64,000 nt of DNA from Prochlorococcus sp. AG-436-J02. Lineage in GTDB: Bacteria; Cyanobacteriota; Cyanobacteriia; PCC-6307; Cyanobiaceae. Under the pieces are notes generated by a model, which did no database searches, was not told the origin of the DNA, and worked only from the letters and a program-made list of their open reading frames with translations. The DNA lies in NCBI GenBank assembly GCA_003212625.1, contig QCPI01000001.1, positions 124,001-188,000 of the forward strand, given 5' to 3'. Positions 7,381-17,454 of this stretch are shown here, piece after piece. Position 1 is the first letter of the stretch. Each line of letters opens with the position of its first letter. The position numbers were made by a program, and so were the translations under genes.

Positions 7381-7803
7381 TCATGAGAAATTTCTATCAG
7401 TTGTGCCTGGATAAAAAAGAGTATTCTGCTCAATATTAATTTCTGCAAATTTGATAGGTTCCCAAAATAAATCTCTTGTAATTAAAAATCGGATATCTTT
7501 TTCTTTCAAGAACTTATCATTGACAAGTTTTTGAAGAGTTTTTATAGGAATCTCCCCCCAATCGCAGGAATTTGTTAGCCAATTGTCCATTTCCCAAAAA
7601 GGTTCAGAATTTATTATTTGAAATCCAAAGGCAATTTCCCTGTCTTCTGAGATCTCTGAAAGGTACCAATCCCCTACTACGCCATATAGGTGACAATAAA
7701 TTAAATCATCGCTCGAACCTTTACTTTTGCCTGAGATAGACTTCATTAATGAAGCTGTTGACTCAGGGACGAGAATAAGTGGATTTTTGTTTTTTTCGGT
7801 CAA
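7381..7803 (-). CDS. Hypothetical protein, possibly DUF2958-like
   Basis: A 140-residue soluble protein. The middle and end (GDWYLSEISEDREIAFGFQI, then IRFLITRDLFWEPIKFAEI) resemble the small DUF2958 domain, in which a W-Y-x-x-E strand, an F-G motif and an E/T-R-D-L-x-F-x-P ending recur. That assignment is tentative. No signal peptide. It may be co-transcribed with 7918-8262 upstream and 7092-7337 downstream, all leftward. Confidence 0.6.
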   Translation of the reverse strand: MTEKNKNPLILVPESTASLMKSISGKSKGSSDDLIYCHLYGVVGDWYLSEISEDREIAFGFQIINSEPFWEMDNWLTNSCDWGEIPIKTLQKLVNDKFLKEKDIRFLITRDLFWEPIKFAEINIEQNTLFYPGTTDRNFS

Positions 7804-7917
7804 AATAGGATTAATTGAATAATTCTTTTAAAAAGGTTTAATTCCTAATTATATTTTTAAAAAACTACATTTAGTTATTTTCATTTCTTATGTAATAAAT
7901 TTAACTTTATTTGATTT

Positions 7918-8262
7918 TCAATCATCAAGATCTGAAGCTTTAAGTGCTTGCAAAGCCATATTTATGTGTGCCCCCATAGCTCCCAAAGCCATGATAGATT
8001 TATGATTTTTATTTCTGACTAAAAATTGATCTTTCTTCTGTAACATTAGTAATATTTTTTTGCTTGTGTTCACCCAATCTGCAATTAGATTATTGAACTC
8101 TTGATTTTCGATTTCATCTTTTGTAGACGTTTCGATGGATAAAGTTTCTTTTTTTGCTTTATTCAAAAGGGTATTTAACTCTTTATGACTTATCGAATTT
8201 GGTGAAAAATGATTGTTATTCAATTTTTCTTTTAAATCTGTTCTAAAAATATCATAAATCAC
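7918..8262 (-). CDS. Hypothetical helical protein
   Basis: A 114-residue soluble protein, mostly charged helix, ending in a small hydrophobic helix (IMALGAMGAHINMALQALKA) before an acidic DLDD tail. No family recognised. It follows murD in the same direction after a 54-base gap, so it may be expressed with it, though nothing suggests a wall role. Confidence 0.5.
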   Translation of the reverse strand: MIYDIFRTDLKEKLNNNHFSPNSISHKELNTLLNKAKKETLSIETSTKDEIENQEFNNLIADWVNTSKKILLMLQKKDQFLVRNKNHKSIMALGAMGAHINMALQALKASDLDD

Positions 8263-8316
8263 TATTAGGATAAGGGGAGATACCCGACCAATTCTGTTCC
8301 TCTATTAAGAAGTCAA

Positions 8317-9726
8317 TTATTTTGTAATCCCATACATTTTAACTATCTCCTTGAAGTGATTACCTCTTTCTTCATAGTTTTGATATTGATCAAAACTTGC
8401 ACATGCAGGTGACAATAGTATGCTATTTGAGTTTGTTTTTCTGGCAAGCTCTATAGATGCTTTTGTGGCATCTTCTAGTGTTTGTTTTACAATTACTTCT
8501 CCTACATAAGAAGATCTTAATATGGTTTTTTTCAAATCTATCGCATCAACACCAAACAAAATTACCCCATTAGTAGATTGCTTTATTTGATCTATCCAAG
8601 TTTGAGAATCTCCCTTCTTTCTTTTACCACCAGCAAGCAAAATTATAGGAGAAGATACAGATCGTAGACCAGTTATTGAAGAGTCAAAATTAGTTGCCTT
8701 ACTGTCATTATAAAACAATAATTTGTCTTTCTTTCCTAAAAACTCTAATCGATGAGGAATTGGTTCAAATGAATTTATAGATTTAGCTATTGACGAATGA
8801 TTAAGACCTATTTCTCTTGCTGCAGCTATAACTAGGAGGAGGTTTTGTAAGTTATGTTTGCCAGGGATTTTCAGTATAGAAGTGTGAAATAGTTTTCTTT
8901 GATCTTCAAAAATATAACCTTTGTGATTAATCCAAAATTTCGGATAATGAGAATAGGAGGATTGTTGATTAGTCCCAACCCATATTCCTTCTGGTAATTC
9001 TTCCCGTTTAGTTGATAAATATTTGTCATCAGAGTTGTAAATGCGAATGGATGATTTCTCTAATAAACTTCGTTTTATTTTGAAATAATTTTCTATATTG
9101 TGATGTCTTTCTAAATGATCAGGAGTAAATGTTGTCCATATACCTATGCTTGGTTTTAATTTTGGTGATCCCTCAATTTGATAACTACTTAATTCTAATA
9201 CTAACCATTCTAAATTTTTTGAACTTTTTTGTTTACTTTCTAATGCGATCTTAGATAACGCTTTCCCAATATTTCCTCCCATATCTGAATTTAAACTATT
9301 CAACTTAAGAACATGATTAAGCATATTTGTCACGGTTGTTTTGCCATTTGTTCCTGTAATTCCAATGGATGGAATATGATTTAGCCTTTCCCAAGCTAGT
9401 TCAACTTCTCCTTTTATATCGATGTTTTTAGTTCTTAATTCTTTTAGAGTTTTATGCTCCCAATCTATCCCTGGACTTACAATAATTGAAGCAATTTTTC
9501 CTAACCAAGGCTTGAAATTATTAATATGCAGTTGTTCATCTAATAACATTACATTGATACCTTCTGATTGCAACTTTTGAGATATATCTATTAGGTTTTT
9601 GTTGCTGTGGTTTTCCAATATTAAAACCTTCTTGCCCTCTGATTTCAGTAGTTTTGCTGCATTTATCCCTGAGCTACCTAGACCAAGTACAATATGTATG
9701 TGATTTGTGTTTGTTTGTTTGGACAA
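8317..9726 (-). CDS. murD: UDP-N-acetylmuramoyl-L-alanine--D-glutamate ligase
   Basis: A 469-residue Mur ligase adding D-glutamate to UDP-MurNAc-L-Ala in the cytoplasm (peptidoglycan synthesis). The N-terminal Rossmann-like domain has LGLGSSG at about 14-20; the ATP-binding P-loop is GITGTNGKTTVTNML at about 122-136; the central domain carries the ELSSYQIEG and TFTPDHLERH motifs typical of MurD; the C-terminal domain has FYNDSKATNFDS and LLAGGKRKKGD. Full family length. It is not clustered with the other wall genes of the window (ddl, ftsQ, ftsZ), unlike in many bacteria. Confidence 0.95.
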   Translation of the reverse strand: MSKQTNTNHIHIVLGLGSSGINAAKLLKSEGKKVLILENHSNKNLIDISQKLQSEGINVMLLDEQLHINNFKPWLGKIASIIVSPGIDWEHKTLKELRTKNIDIKGEVELAWERLNHIPSIGITGTNGKTTVTNMLNHVLKLNSLNSDMGGNIGKALSKIALESKQKSSKNLEWLVLELSSYQIEGSPKLKPSIGIWTTFTPDHLERHHNIENYFKIKRSLLEKSSIRIYNSDDKYLSTKREELPEGIWVGTNQQSSYSHYPKFWINHKGYIFEDQRKLFHTSILKIPGKHNLQNLLLVIAAAREIGLNHSSIAKSINSFEPIPHRLEFLGKKDKLLFYNDSKATNFDSSITGLRSVSSPIILLAGGKRKKGDSQTWIDQIKQSTNGVILFGVDAIDLKKTILRSSYVGEVIVKQTLEDATKASIELARKTNSNSILLSPACASFDQYQNYEERGNHFKEIVKMYGITK

Positions 9727-9891
9727 ATTAATTTAGATTTGAATGTAGATAACTTTAATTTGTTTTGAGTATTATCTTGCGATGAGATGAATTTGGTTGA
9801 ATGAGATTTAATTAGCTTCAAATGTAAAATATTTTCATATTAGGATTGTCTTGACTTTTAAACATATTTATTTTAGTCAGTACTTGTTTGG

Positions 9892-10029
9892 ATGTATATA
9901 GCTGATTTAGATAAGCAACTTAAAGAAGCGAATTTGTTACTTGAATTTAATGAGATTAAAAAAATATTAATACTTCTGGCTTTGTATTTTAATAGTTGTT
10001 TTGATGCGTTGGTATTTGCTTCTGTTTAA
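9892..10029 (+). CDS. Possible small ORF, 45 aa, coupled to the next
   Basis: ATG at 9892, TAA at 10027-10029. The peptide has a charged first half (MYIADLDKQLKEANLLLEF) and a hydrophobic second half (KKILILLALYFNSCFDALVF), so it could be a tail-anchored membrane peptide. Its stop shares a base with the next ATG (TAATG), which is the main reason to take it seriously. Confidence 0.3.
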   Translation: MYIADLDKQLKEANLLLEFNEIKKILILLALYFNSCFDALVFASV

Positions 10030-10175
10030 TGCCTGCAAACATTGAGGGTAGAGAAATGTTGAAACAACAAGAAATTCATGTAAAAACCAATGATGATTAT
10101 TCTTTTATTGGTTTAGCAGATCAGAGTGATAGTGAGATTAAATGGGTTAAACTCCATCAAATGTTTGATAGATAA
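10029..10175 (+). CDS. Possible small soluble protein, 48 aa
   Basis: ATG at 10029 overlapping the preceding TAA; TAA at 10173-10175. The protein is polar with ordinary amino-acid use (MPANIEGREMLKQQEIHVKT and later SDSEIKWVKLHQMFDR), unlike random AT-rich translation. No family recognised. It converges on the leftward tRNA-Val. Confidence 0.4.
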   Translation: MPANIEGREMLKQQEIHVKTNDDYSFIGLADQSDSEIKWVKLHQMFDR

Positions 10176-10240
10176 AGTTTTAAAAATTATCTATTACATT
10201 TTTTTACTCAAGGGTTTTAACGATTCTGTAGTTGATGAAT

Positions 10241-10311
10241 GGGCGATACTGGAATCGAACCAGTGACTCCTACCGTGTCAAGGTAGTGCTCTACCTCTGA
10301 GCTAATCGCCC
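10241..10311 (-). tRNA. tRNA-Val (GAC)
   Basis: Read leftward it folds into a full cloverleaf: acceptor GGGCGAT/ATCGCCC, D arm GCTC/GAGC, anticodon stem CTACC/GGTAG with loop TTGACAC (anticodon GAC, valine), and T arm ACTGG-TTCGATT-CCAGT. CCA is not encoded. No partial copy suggesting integration was noticed nearby. Confidence 0.95.
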
Positions 10312-10379
10312 TTTTAATTCATTTTAGAACTTTATTGTGAAGTCTTTCAAGGAAGTTAGCAGGCAATTGGACCTAATAA

Positions 10380-11168
10380 TCATTGCCTTAGTAATTTGAT
10401 TCTCCACCGATCCTTTTTTGTTTTGTCAATATTTAAAATTTTAAGTGAACCTTTTTGCTCCAAATGAATAAGGTCTCCAATGTTTACCGGTTTGCTGGGT
10501 TGATGATTGAAATCCCAGTTAAGTCTTAAACATCCTTGCTTTATTTGAGTAGTTATTTTTGATCTTGATAACCCAAAACCTGCAGAGGCTATTGCGTCAA
10601 TCCTGGTTGATGCCTCAACTGTAGTAATTACTTTTTCTGGCCTTTTGAACGGGATCTCCATCTCGCTGATTGAGAGTACCTCTATTGTTATTTCAACTTC
10701 TCTTAATTTGCTAATTTTTTGATGTATGAAATCTGCACATTTTGGAGAGCAAATAGCTTGAGCTCCTCTATCTCTAATTACCCATATGTCTCCAATTTCA
10801 TCTTCTTGCACGTTAAGGGTGAGTAAGACATTTCTAAAATCATTTTGCTTGGCTCTATCAAAAAGAAAATTTCCTTTGAGATAAATACCTTTTAGAGGAA
10901 TATCTGAATAGGAGCAGTTCATTCTTTCTTCTGATCTTGCAAAACATATTCTTTTTCGTTCCGCGCTAGGGAAGCCTCCCTCATAACCACAATTGATATC
11001 ATCCAAGTTATTAAATTTATTTTTCACTTCCTCGATTATTTTTGCTGAAACGAAAGGAGACCATATAGGTTTCCTTTCGCTTAGTGCCTTTTCTGCATAT
11101 TCAAGTAAAGTTTCTAATTCTTTTCTAAAGGGGCTATTGAAAAGAATCTTTTCTTTTGGAAGATACAT
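10380..11168 (-). CDS. Photosystem II S4 domain protein (YlmH-like)
   Basis: A 262-residue RNA-binding protein. The C-terminal S4 domain (about residues 185-250) includes TRIDAIASAGFGLSRSKITT and IKQGCLRLNWDFN, with NIGDLIHLEQKG closing the fold. The N-terminal two-thirds match the YlmH-like portion found in the cyanobacterial/plastid 'photosystem II S4 domain protein' group: FPSAERKRICF, GDIWVIRDRGAQAI. The biochemical function of the group is unproven; RNA binding is inferred from S4. Length fits the family. Single gene 69 bases from tRNA-Val, both leftward. Confidence 0.85.
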   Translation of the reverse strand: MYLPKEKILFNSPFRKELETLLEYAEKALSERKPIWSPFVSAKIIEEVKNKFNNLDDINCGYEGGFPSAERKRICFARSEERMNCSYSDIPLKGIYLKGNFLFDRAKQNDFRNVLLTLNVQEDEIGDIWVIRDRGAQAICSPKCADFIHQKISKLREVEITIEVLSISEMEIPFKRPEKVITTVEASTRIDAIASAGFGLSRSKITTQIKQGCLRLNWDFNHQPSKPVNIGDLIHLEQKGSLKILNIDKTKKDRWRIKLLRQ

Positions 11169-11317
11169 AGAAGTAGTTGCAGTATCTTTGCTAGGATTTA
11201 AAAAGTATAAACTTTTTTTGAATCTCTGCTTTAATAGAGAAAATAATATCCTATATTGAAAAAAATAATAAAAATATTTATATTGAATATTTTATGTAAG
11301 TATTATTTAAACTAGCA

Positions 11318-11884
11318 CTATTCTTTCTCTAATGTTATAATTTCTTGGCAATTTGTCTCTTTTAGAATTGCCCAAGGTAGTTCCACTTCTAATGGTAAAT
11401 CAAGAATTAGTAGCCAAAAACCTTCCTTACTTTTTTTTCGTAGCGCTCTTATATCTTCATCATTTTCTTGATTAATCCCCCCAGCTGAAAAAAAACTTCC
11501 TAACCATCCTGAAACCATTCCTACTAGTCCACCTAAAAGTTTTTCGAATTGAGGGGGGAAGCCCATCTCTGCAAATGTTTTCAAATCGGTCATTAGTGAA
11601 AAGCTTAGGCCTGCAATAAAACCAAAGGGTATTAACCATGTCGCTAAAGCTTTTTGTCGTTCCTTTTGAGCAAGATTTGGATTTAAAATCTTGATATTAT
11701 TAAAATTTAATTGATTAAAAAATAATTCCTCCGAGGTCTCTATATTTATATCCTCAGACTCTATTTTATTATTCAATGGCTCTATAAGATTACAGTCCAG
11801 AATTGGTGTTTGAGCCTCCCTTAATTTGAGTATTAACTCTTTCGCTAGTTGCTTTCCTTTAAAGACGATGACGCATTTTGACAC
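11318..11884 (-). CDS. Conserved hypothetical membrane protein
   Basis: A 188-residue protein. A soluble N-terminal part (about 1-75) is followed by two hydrophobic segments with small residues (ALATWLIPFGFIAGLSFSLM at about 79-98 and LLGGLVGMVSGWLGSFFSAG at about 115-134), then a soluble end with LLILDLPLEVELPWAIL. The glycine zipper in the second helix suggests helix packing. No family name. It is divergent from serA across 104 bases. Confidence 0.6.
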   Translation of the reverse strand: MSKCVIVFKGKQLAKELILKLREAQTPILDCNLIEPLNNKIESEDINIETSEELFFNQLNFNNIKILNPNLAQKERQKALATWLIPFGFIAGLSFSLMTDLKTFAEMGFPPQFEKLLGGLVGMVSGWLGSFFSAGGINQENDEDIRALRKKSKEGFWLLILDLPLEVELPWAILKETNCQEIITLEKE

Positions 11885-11988
11885 GAATTAGCTCCTTGAA
11901 ATGTTTGGATTTTCAATCCTGCTCAACATAAATCTGGTCAGCGGCGAATAGATCACTAAAGTTCAGATCGGCACGTATATCGCCCTTA

Positions 11989-13575
11989 ATGACGAAAGTT
12001 CTTGTTTCTGATCCAATTGATCAAGCAGGTATAGATATTCTTACTCAGGTTGCTCAGGTTGACCAAAAAGTAGGTCTTTCCATAGATCAGTTGAAGAATA
12101 TTATTAGTGATTATGACGGATTAATGATCCGTTCAGGAACGCAGGTTTCTGCAGATGTGATTGCTGAGGCTACTAAATTAAGAATCATTGGTAGGGCTGG
12201 AGTTGGAGTTGATAATGTTGATGTGCCAGCTGCTACGAGGAAGGGTGTATTAGTTGTTAATTCTCCAGGAGGAAACACTATAGCAGCAGCAGAGCATGCT
12301 CTAGCAATGATTCTTGCATTATCTAGAAATATCCCTCAAGCTCATACAAGTATGTTCTCCGGAGGTTGGGAGCGAAAAAAATATGTAGGAAATGAGCTCT
12401 ATAAGAAAACTTTAGGAGTTGTTGGACTTGGAAAGATTGGATCTCATGTTGCAAAGGTTGCAAATGCAATGGGTATGGAAGTTATTGGATTTGATCCTTT
12501 CGTCTCTATTGAGAGAGCCCAGCAAATGCAGGTTCGATTAAGTGATATGGATGAGTTGTTCAAAGAATCTGATTATGTTACTCTTCATCTCCCAAGGACG
12601 CCTGAAACCGAGAATTTAGTTGATATAAATCTTTTAAGAAAAATGAAACCAACTGCGAGATTAGTGAATTGTGCGAGGGGTGGAATTATTAATGAAAATG
12701 ATTTAGCTATTGCATTGGATGAAAATGTTATTAAAGGTGCCGCTATCGATGTATATGCAAAAGAACCTTTAATTGATAGCTCTCCTCTACTTTCAGTAAA
12801 GAAAGGATTGGTGCTTACACCTCATCTAGGTGCTTCAACTGCTGAGGCACAAGAAAACGTAGCTATTGATGTTGCAGAACAAATTAGAGATGTTCTTTTA
12901 GGGTTGCCTGCTCGAAGCGCAGTCAATATTCCAGGTCTGAGTGCAGAAATAATGGATAGTCTTAAACCACATTTAAAACTTGCAGAGACATTAGGATTAT
13001 TAGTTAGTCAAATCTCAGGGGGACAGATTCAAAAATTAGAAGTACGTTTGCAAGGGGAATTCGCGCAACATCCTTCTCAGCCTTTAGTAATTGCAACTTT
13101 GAAGGGATTGCTTACTAATGCATTGGGAGACAAAATTAATTATGTAAACGCATCTTTGGAAGCAAAAGGTCGTGGTATAGATGTTGTCGAAATTAAGGAT
13201 AACGTAAGTCCAGAGTTTGCAAGAGGTTCTTTGCAGTTGGACAGTTTTAGCGATAAAGGTGGACATAGTGTATCTGGCACTGTATTTGGAGATGGTGATC
13301 TTGGTATTACAAGTATTGATGAGTATCCAATAAATTTTGTACCAAGTCGTCATATGCTTTTTACCAGGCATAGAGATATGCCAGGAATAATTGGTCAGAT
13401 AGGATCACTACTAGGAAGATACAATGTGAATATTGCCTCAATGCAAGTAGGGAGAAGAATTGTTCGAGGTGAAGCCGTTATGGTCTTAAGTATCGATGAT
13501 CCTGTTCCACAAGAATTATTGGGCTCTATTCTTTCAATGCAAGGAATAAATGAAGCTCATTCTGTAACTTTATAA
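11989..13575 (+). CDS. serA: D-3-phosphoglycerate dehydrogenase
   Basis: A 528-residue enzyme for the first step of serine synthesis (3-phosphoglycerate to 3-phosphohydroxypyruvate, NAD-dependent). The nucleotide fold GVVGLGKIGSHVA is at about residues 143-155; the catalytic Arg is in NCARGGIINE, and the His in TPHLGASTAEAQ. A middle allosteric-substrate-binding domain and a C-terminal ACT domain (FTRHRDMPGIIGQIGSLLG onwards, about 456-528) mark it as the long form. ATG start 11989. prmA follows after 7 bases, so they form a unit. Confidence 0.97.
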   Translation: MTKVLVSDPIDQAGIDILTQVAQVDQKVGLSIDQLKNIISDYDGLMIRSGTQVSADVIAEATKLRIIGRAGVGVDNVDVPAATRKGVLVVNSPGGNTIAAAEHALAMILALSRNIPQAHTSMFSGGWERKKYVGNELYKKTLGVVGLGKIGSHVAKVANAMGMEVIGFDPFVSIERAQQMQVRLSDMDELFKESDYVTLHLPRTPETENLVDINLLRKMKPTARLVNCARGGIINENDLAIALDENVIKGAAIDVYAKEPLIDSSPLLSVKKGLVLTPHLGASTAEAQENVAIDVAEQIRDVLLGLPARSAVNIPGLSAEIMDSLKPHLKLAETLGLLVSQISGGQIQKLEVRLQGEFAQHPSQPLVIATLKGLLTNALGDKINYVNASLEAKGRGIDVVEIKDNVSPEFARGSLQLDSFSDKGGHSVSGTVFGDGDLGITSIDEYPINFVPSRHMLFTRHRDMPGIIGQIGSLLGRYNVNIASMQVGRRIVRGEAVMVLSIDDPVPQELLGSILSMQGINEAHSVTL

Positions 13576-13582
13576 TTAGTTA

Positions 13583-14846
<1,264 letters not shown>

Positions 14847-14954
14847 TATTAAATTTTTCTCGAGATTTTTTCCTTTTGCTTGCAAAATAGCTTCTTTTTC
14901 GCCAATCTTTTGTGTGTGTTCTACTGGACGCAAATAAAATTACTTAAGGATTAA

Positions 14955-15359
14955 TTGATTTCAGAAGTTCTGCTAACCCAAGAACATCAAGATCTTATGG
15001 ATCATGGTTCTATTCACTCAAGTATTGGAGGCCAATTTAGTTTTCGCGTTATAGGCCCCTGTTGTCGTCTGTATGACCGTGAGCAGTTGCCCTGGCCTTG
15101 CTGCAGACTCTCATGGAGAAGTAAGGAGCCTAGCTGGAGAAGAATTGGTAAAAGATTAGTTGCTGATATTGCTGCACAAAAATGCCCGTCATATTCTGTT
15201 GAGATCATCCAGCCTGGAGAGAAACCAACGGAAACAATTATGACCTTATTTTCTCGACGTTTAAATTCACAGATGCAGGAATGGTGGTATAGCAAACATC
15301 CACGATCTAGAGATTGCTCAAACATTGCTCCTCAATTGGCATTAGTCCAAAAAAAATAG
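14955..15359 (+). CDS. Conserved hypothetical protein, cysteine-rich
   Basis: The frame is open from TTG at 14955 with AAGGA four bases before it; an ATG at 14997 (MDHGSIHSSIGGQFSFRVIG) would give a 120-residue protein, and either could be right. The most striking part is GPCCRLYDREQLPWPCCRLS, two CC pairs 14 residues apart. No membrane segment is visible. Basic and tryptophan-rich toward the C-terminus (MQEWWYSKHPRS). I cannot name a family. The terminator hairpin starts inside its last codons. Confidence 0.6.
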   Translation: MISEVLLTQEHQDLMDHGSIHSSIGGQFSFRVIGPCCRLYDREQLPWPCCRLSWRSKEPSWRRIGKRLVADIAAQKCPSYSVEIIQPGEKPTETIMTLFSRRLNSQMQEWWYSKHPRSRDCSNIAPQLALVQKK

Positions 15360-15378
15360 AAATAATTTCTATTTTTTT
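15350..15378 (+). terminator. Intrinsic terminator overlapping the stop codon
   Basis: A 13-bp perfect stem (poly-A then TAGAAA, pairing with TTTCTA then poly-T) around loop TAA. The left arm contains the TAG stop of the 14955-15359 gene, and the right arm supplies the T tract. Confidence 0.75.
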
Positions 15379-15497
15379 ATTTGGTTAGAATTTTTTTGGA
15401 TTTAAAGTGATGAAGATATGAAGCATTTCACACACATGTTTATTCCATTTTTAAGATTTCGAAGGATAATTATTAGTAAATAAATTTCAACACTGGG

Positions 15498-15689
15498 ATG
15501 AACTTCGACTATCACGCTGTTGCTTCAGCTGCTACTGCTGCTATTCCTCTTGCTGCTGGAGCTGCAGGAGTTGGCTATTTTATATTGCGCCAAAAAGGCT
15601 TTGGCTTTGGTACGTCACATTTGCTGGTTGGACTACCTATGTTTGCAGTTGGAGGTGCTGCAGCGGCGTTCTTTCTTATCACAAAGTGA
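15498..15689 (+). CDS. Small alanine/glycine-rich membrane protein
   Basis: A 63-residue protein with two hydrophobic segments: about 8-30 (AVASAATAAIPLAAGAAGVG) and 41-61 (LLVGLPMFAVGGAAAAFFLI), joined by a short loop RQKGFGFGTSH. Two-helix hairpin topology is likely. Unusually rich in Ala and Gly for this AT-rich genome, which argues for selection on the protein. Unknown function. Another frame (15520-15705) is a shadow. Confidence 0.65.
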   Translation: MNFDYHAVASAATAAIPLAAGAAGVGYFILRQKGFGFGTSHLLVGLPMFAVGGAAAAFFLITK

Positions 15690-15699
15690 TGACAAGTTA

Positions 15700-15758
15700 A
15701 ATTAATTCACCAATAAAGAAGGGGGCCATTGGCCCCCTTCTTTATTGGTGAATTAATT
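15700..15758. terminator. Perfect 28-bp hairpin, two-way terminator
   Basis: The arms 15700-15727 and 15731-15758 are perfect reverse complements around loop ATT. The core is GAAGGGGGCC/GGCCCCCTTC. It lies between the stop of the rightward gene (15689) and that of the leftward gene (15773), so it can end transcripts from both sides. Confidence 0.9.
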
Positions 15759-15772
15759 ATCTGATGAGTTAA

Positions 15773-16324
15773 TTAAGTACCAGGGTTGAAGGTGTTTTGC
15801 CCTTTTGATGCAGGAACATATCCAGCACTTGTAGTGCTGCAACCGAGACTCTCAGCTGTATTTCCAGTAGCTACTGTGCAAAGTTTTTTTTGTTGACTTC
15901 TATCTAGTACAGCATCAGTAAAGTCAGCACCTTCAATGGTTGCACCATCAAAAACACTCTTTAATAACTCTGCACCTGTGAGATTGACATTTGTGAGATT
16001 TGCATTGTCAAATCTTGTTGCATAAGCAATGACATTAGTCATGTTTGCACCTGTTAAATCAGAGTTCTTTAAGCTAGAAACACTGAAATACGAACCTGTA
16101 AAATCTGCCGCACCAAGATCTTTTCCTGATAGGTCATATTTTACATATTCTTGATTTTTTAAGTCCTGTCCATGCAAGCTTGTATCTAAGGCCTCTACTG
16201 AAGAAGGGTCGCTGGGATACAGGGCACTTACAGAAAGAGGACTAATACAGAGACTTACAAGCACAGGTAGCAAGACAAATAGTCTTGTAAGGGACCGTTT
16301 AAGAGAAGAAATAAGAGAGTCCAT
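15773..16324 (-). CDS. Exported pentapeptide-repeat protein
   Basis: A 183-residue protein. A signal peptide is visible (LTRLFVLLPVLVSLCISPLS ending SVSA-LYP at about 35). The body from about 50 to 145 has A(D/N)LxX-type five-residue repeats (DLSGKDLGAADFTGSYF, ANLTNVNLTGAELL, ATIEGADFTDAVL), which form a right-handed quadrilateral beta helix. The tail has two cysteines (KKLCTVATG, SLGCSTT). A thylakoid-lumen location is likely by analogy with known lumenal pentapeptide proteins. It lies 75 bases downstream of rnz, same strand. Confidence 0.85.
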   Translation of the reverse strand: MDSLISSLKRSLTRLFVLLPVLVSLCISPLSVSALYPSDPSSVEALDTSLHGQDLKNQEYVKYDLSGKDLGAADFTGSYFSVSSLKNSDLTGANMTNVIAYATRFDNANLTNVNLTGAELLKSVFDGATIEGADFTDAVLDRSQQKKLCTVATGNTAESLGCSTTSAGYVPASKGQNTFNPGT

Positions 16325-16399
16325 TAATAACGCCAGCGATTGACGGAAGCACCAAACTCGACCATTGTTTCATGTAGTGGCATTTCATAGGCAAAGGGA

Positions 16400-17356
16400 T
16401 CAAGAACTGTTGCAGCATTTTTTTAGGTCAATTTGCAGAAAGTCTTTCGCTAACTGGGTATTTGGAAAAATTGCTTTTGCTTCATTAAGCAAATCATTAG
16501 GACTTGTTTCATTCCCAGGGGTATATCTTGGACTTAAATGAGTCAAAATTAATTGATTTACTTTTGCTTTTGCAGCAATTTGAGCTGCCATTGTGGCAGT
16601 TGAATGACATCGTTGATAGGCCATCTCGGTTTCGCTATAAGCATATGTAGCTTCATGGATCAGTAAATCGGCTTCTTTAGAGATATCAATTGCTGATTCG
16701 GTGTATACGGTATCTGTGCAGTAAACCACGCTAATACCAGGTCTCGGAGGGCCGCAGAATTCATTTCCAGAAAAAATGCGACCATCCTCTAATTGCACTT
16801 TTTCGCCTCTTTGTAGAGCTGCATATACTGGGCCAGGAGGGATTTTTTGTGATTTAGCTTTCCCTATATCGAATCTACCTGGTCTGGATTTTTGATTAAC
16901 TCTATAAGCAAAAGAGGGGATTCGATGCTTAAGAGGAGCAGCTTTAACTTCTAAATCTGAATCTTCAAATAAAATTCTTTTTTGAAATGCATCATTTTCA
17001 ACCTCATGGAATTTTAAAGAATAAGCTAATCTGCATGAACTGTTGTACAAGCAAGCATCAATAAAATTTTTAAGAGGTGAGGGGCCATAAATTTCTATAC
17101 CAGTGCTGCTTCCGGCTAAACCAATACTTGCCAGGAGTCCTGGTAGACCATAGATATGATCACCATGCATATGAGTTATGAATATTTTTTTTATTTGAGA
17201 TAACTTAAGATTGCTTCTTATGAATTGATGTTGAGTACCTTCACCACAATCGAACAACCACAAATCTGATCTTTGTGGAGGCTTGAGTACCATTGCTGAT
17301 ACGTTTCTAGTCAGAGTTGGAACCCCTGAGCTTGTTCCGAGAAAAGTGACTTGCAA
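16400..17356 (-). CDS. rnz: Ribonuclease Z (tRNA 3' processing)
   Basis: A 318-residue metallo-beta-lactamase-fold nuclease that trims the 3' end of tRNA precursors. The zinc motif is [15 protein letters not shown] at residues 61-75. Further ligands are in [22 protein letters not shown] and LTHLSPRY. It matches because no tRNA in this window encodes CCA. Full length for the short (bacterial) form. Start ATG at 17356. Upstream on the other strand lies the SpoIID-like gene, 98 bases away. Confidence 0.93.
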   Translation of the reverse strand: MQVTFLGTSSGVPTLTRNVSAMVLKPPQRSDLWLFDCGEGTQHQFIRSNLKLSQIKKIFITHMHGDHIYGLPGLLASIGLAGSSTGIEIYGPSPLKNFIDACLYNSSCRLAYSLKFHEVENDAFQKRILFEDSDLEVKAAPLKHRIPSFAYRVNQKSRPGRFDIGKAKSQKIPPGPVYAALQRGEKVQLEDGRIFSGNEFCGPPRPGISVVYCTDTVYTESAIDISKEADLLIHEATYAYSETEMAYQRCHSTATMAAQIAAKAKVNQLILTHLSPRYTPGNETSPNDLLNEAKAIFPNTQLAKDFLQIDLKKCCNSS

Positions 17357-17454
17357 GTTTTGCCCTTTTTAATACATGGTGCCATTCATAGCTTTGACCA
17401 CTGGTAGATCTTCTTTCTTATAGGCAGAATTAGTACCTAAATCCATTTTTTATT

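Noticed and set aside
10241-10311. tRNA as an island integration site
   Set aside because: I looked for repeated 3' tRNA ends near the three tRNAs and saw none, nor any integrase.
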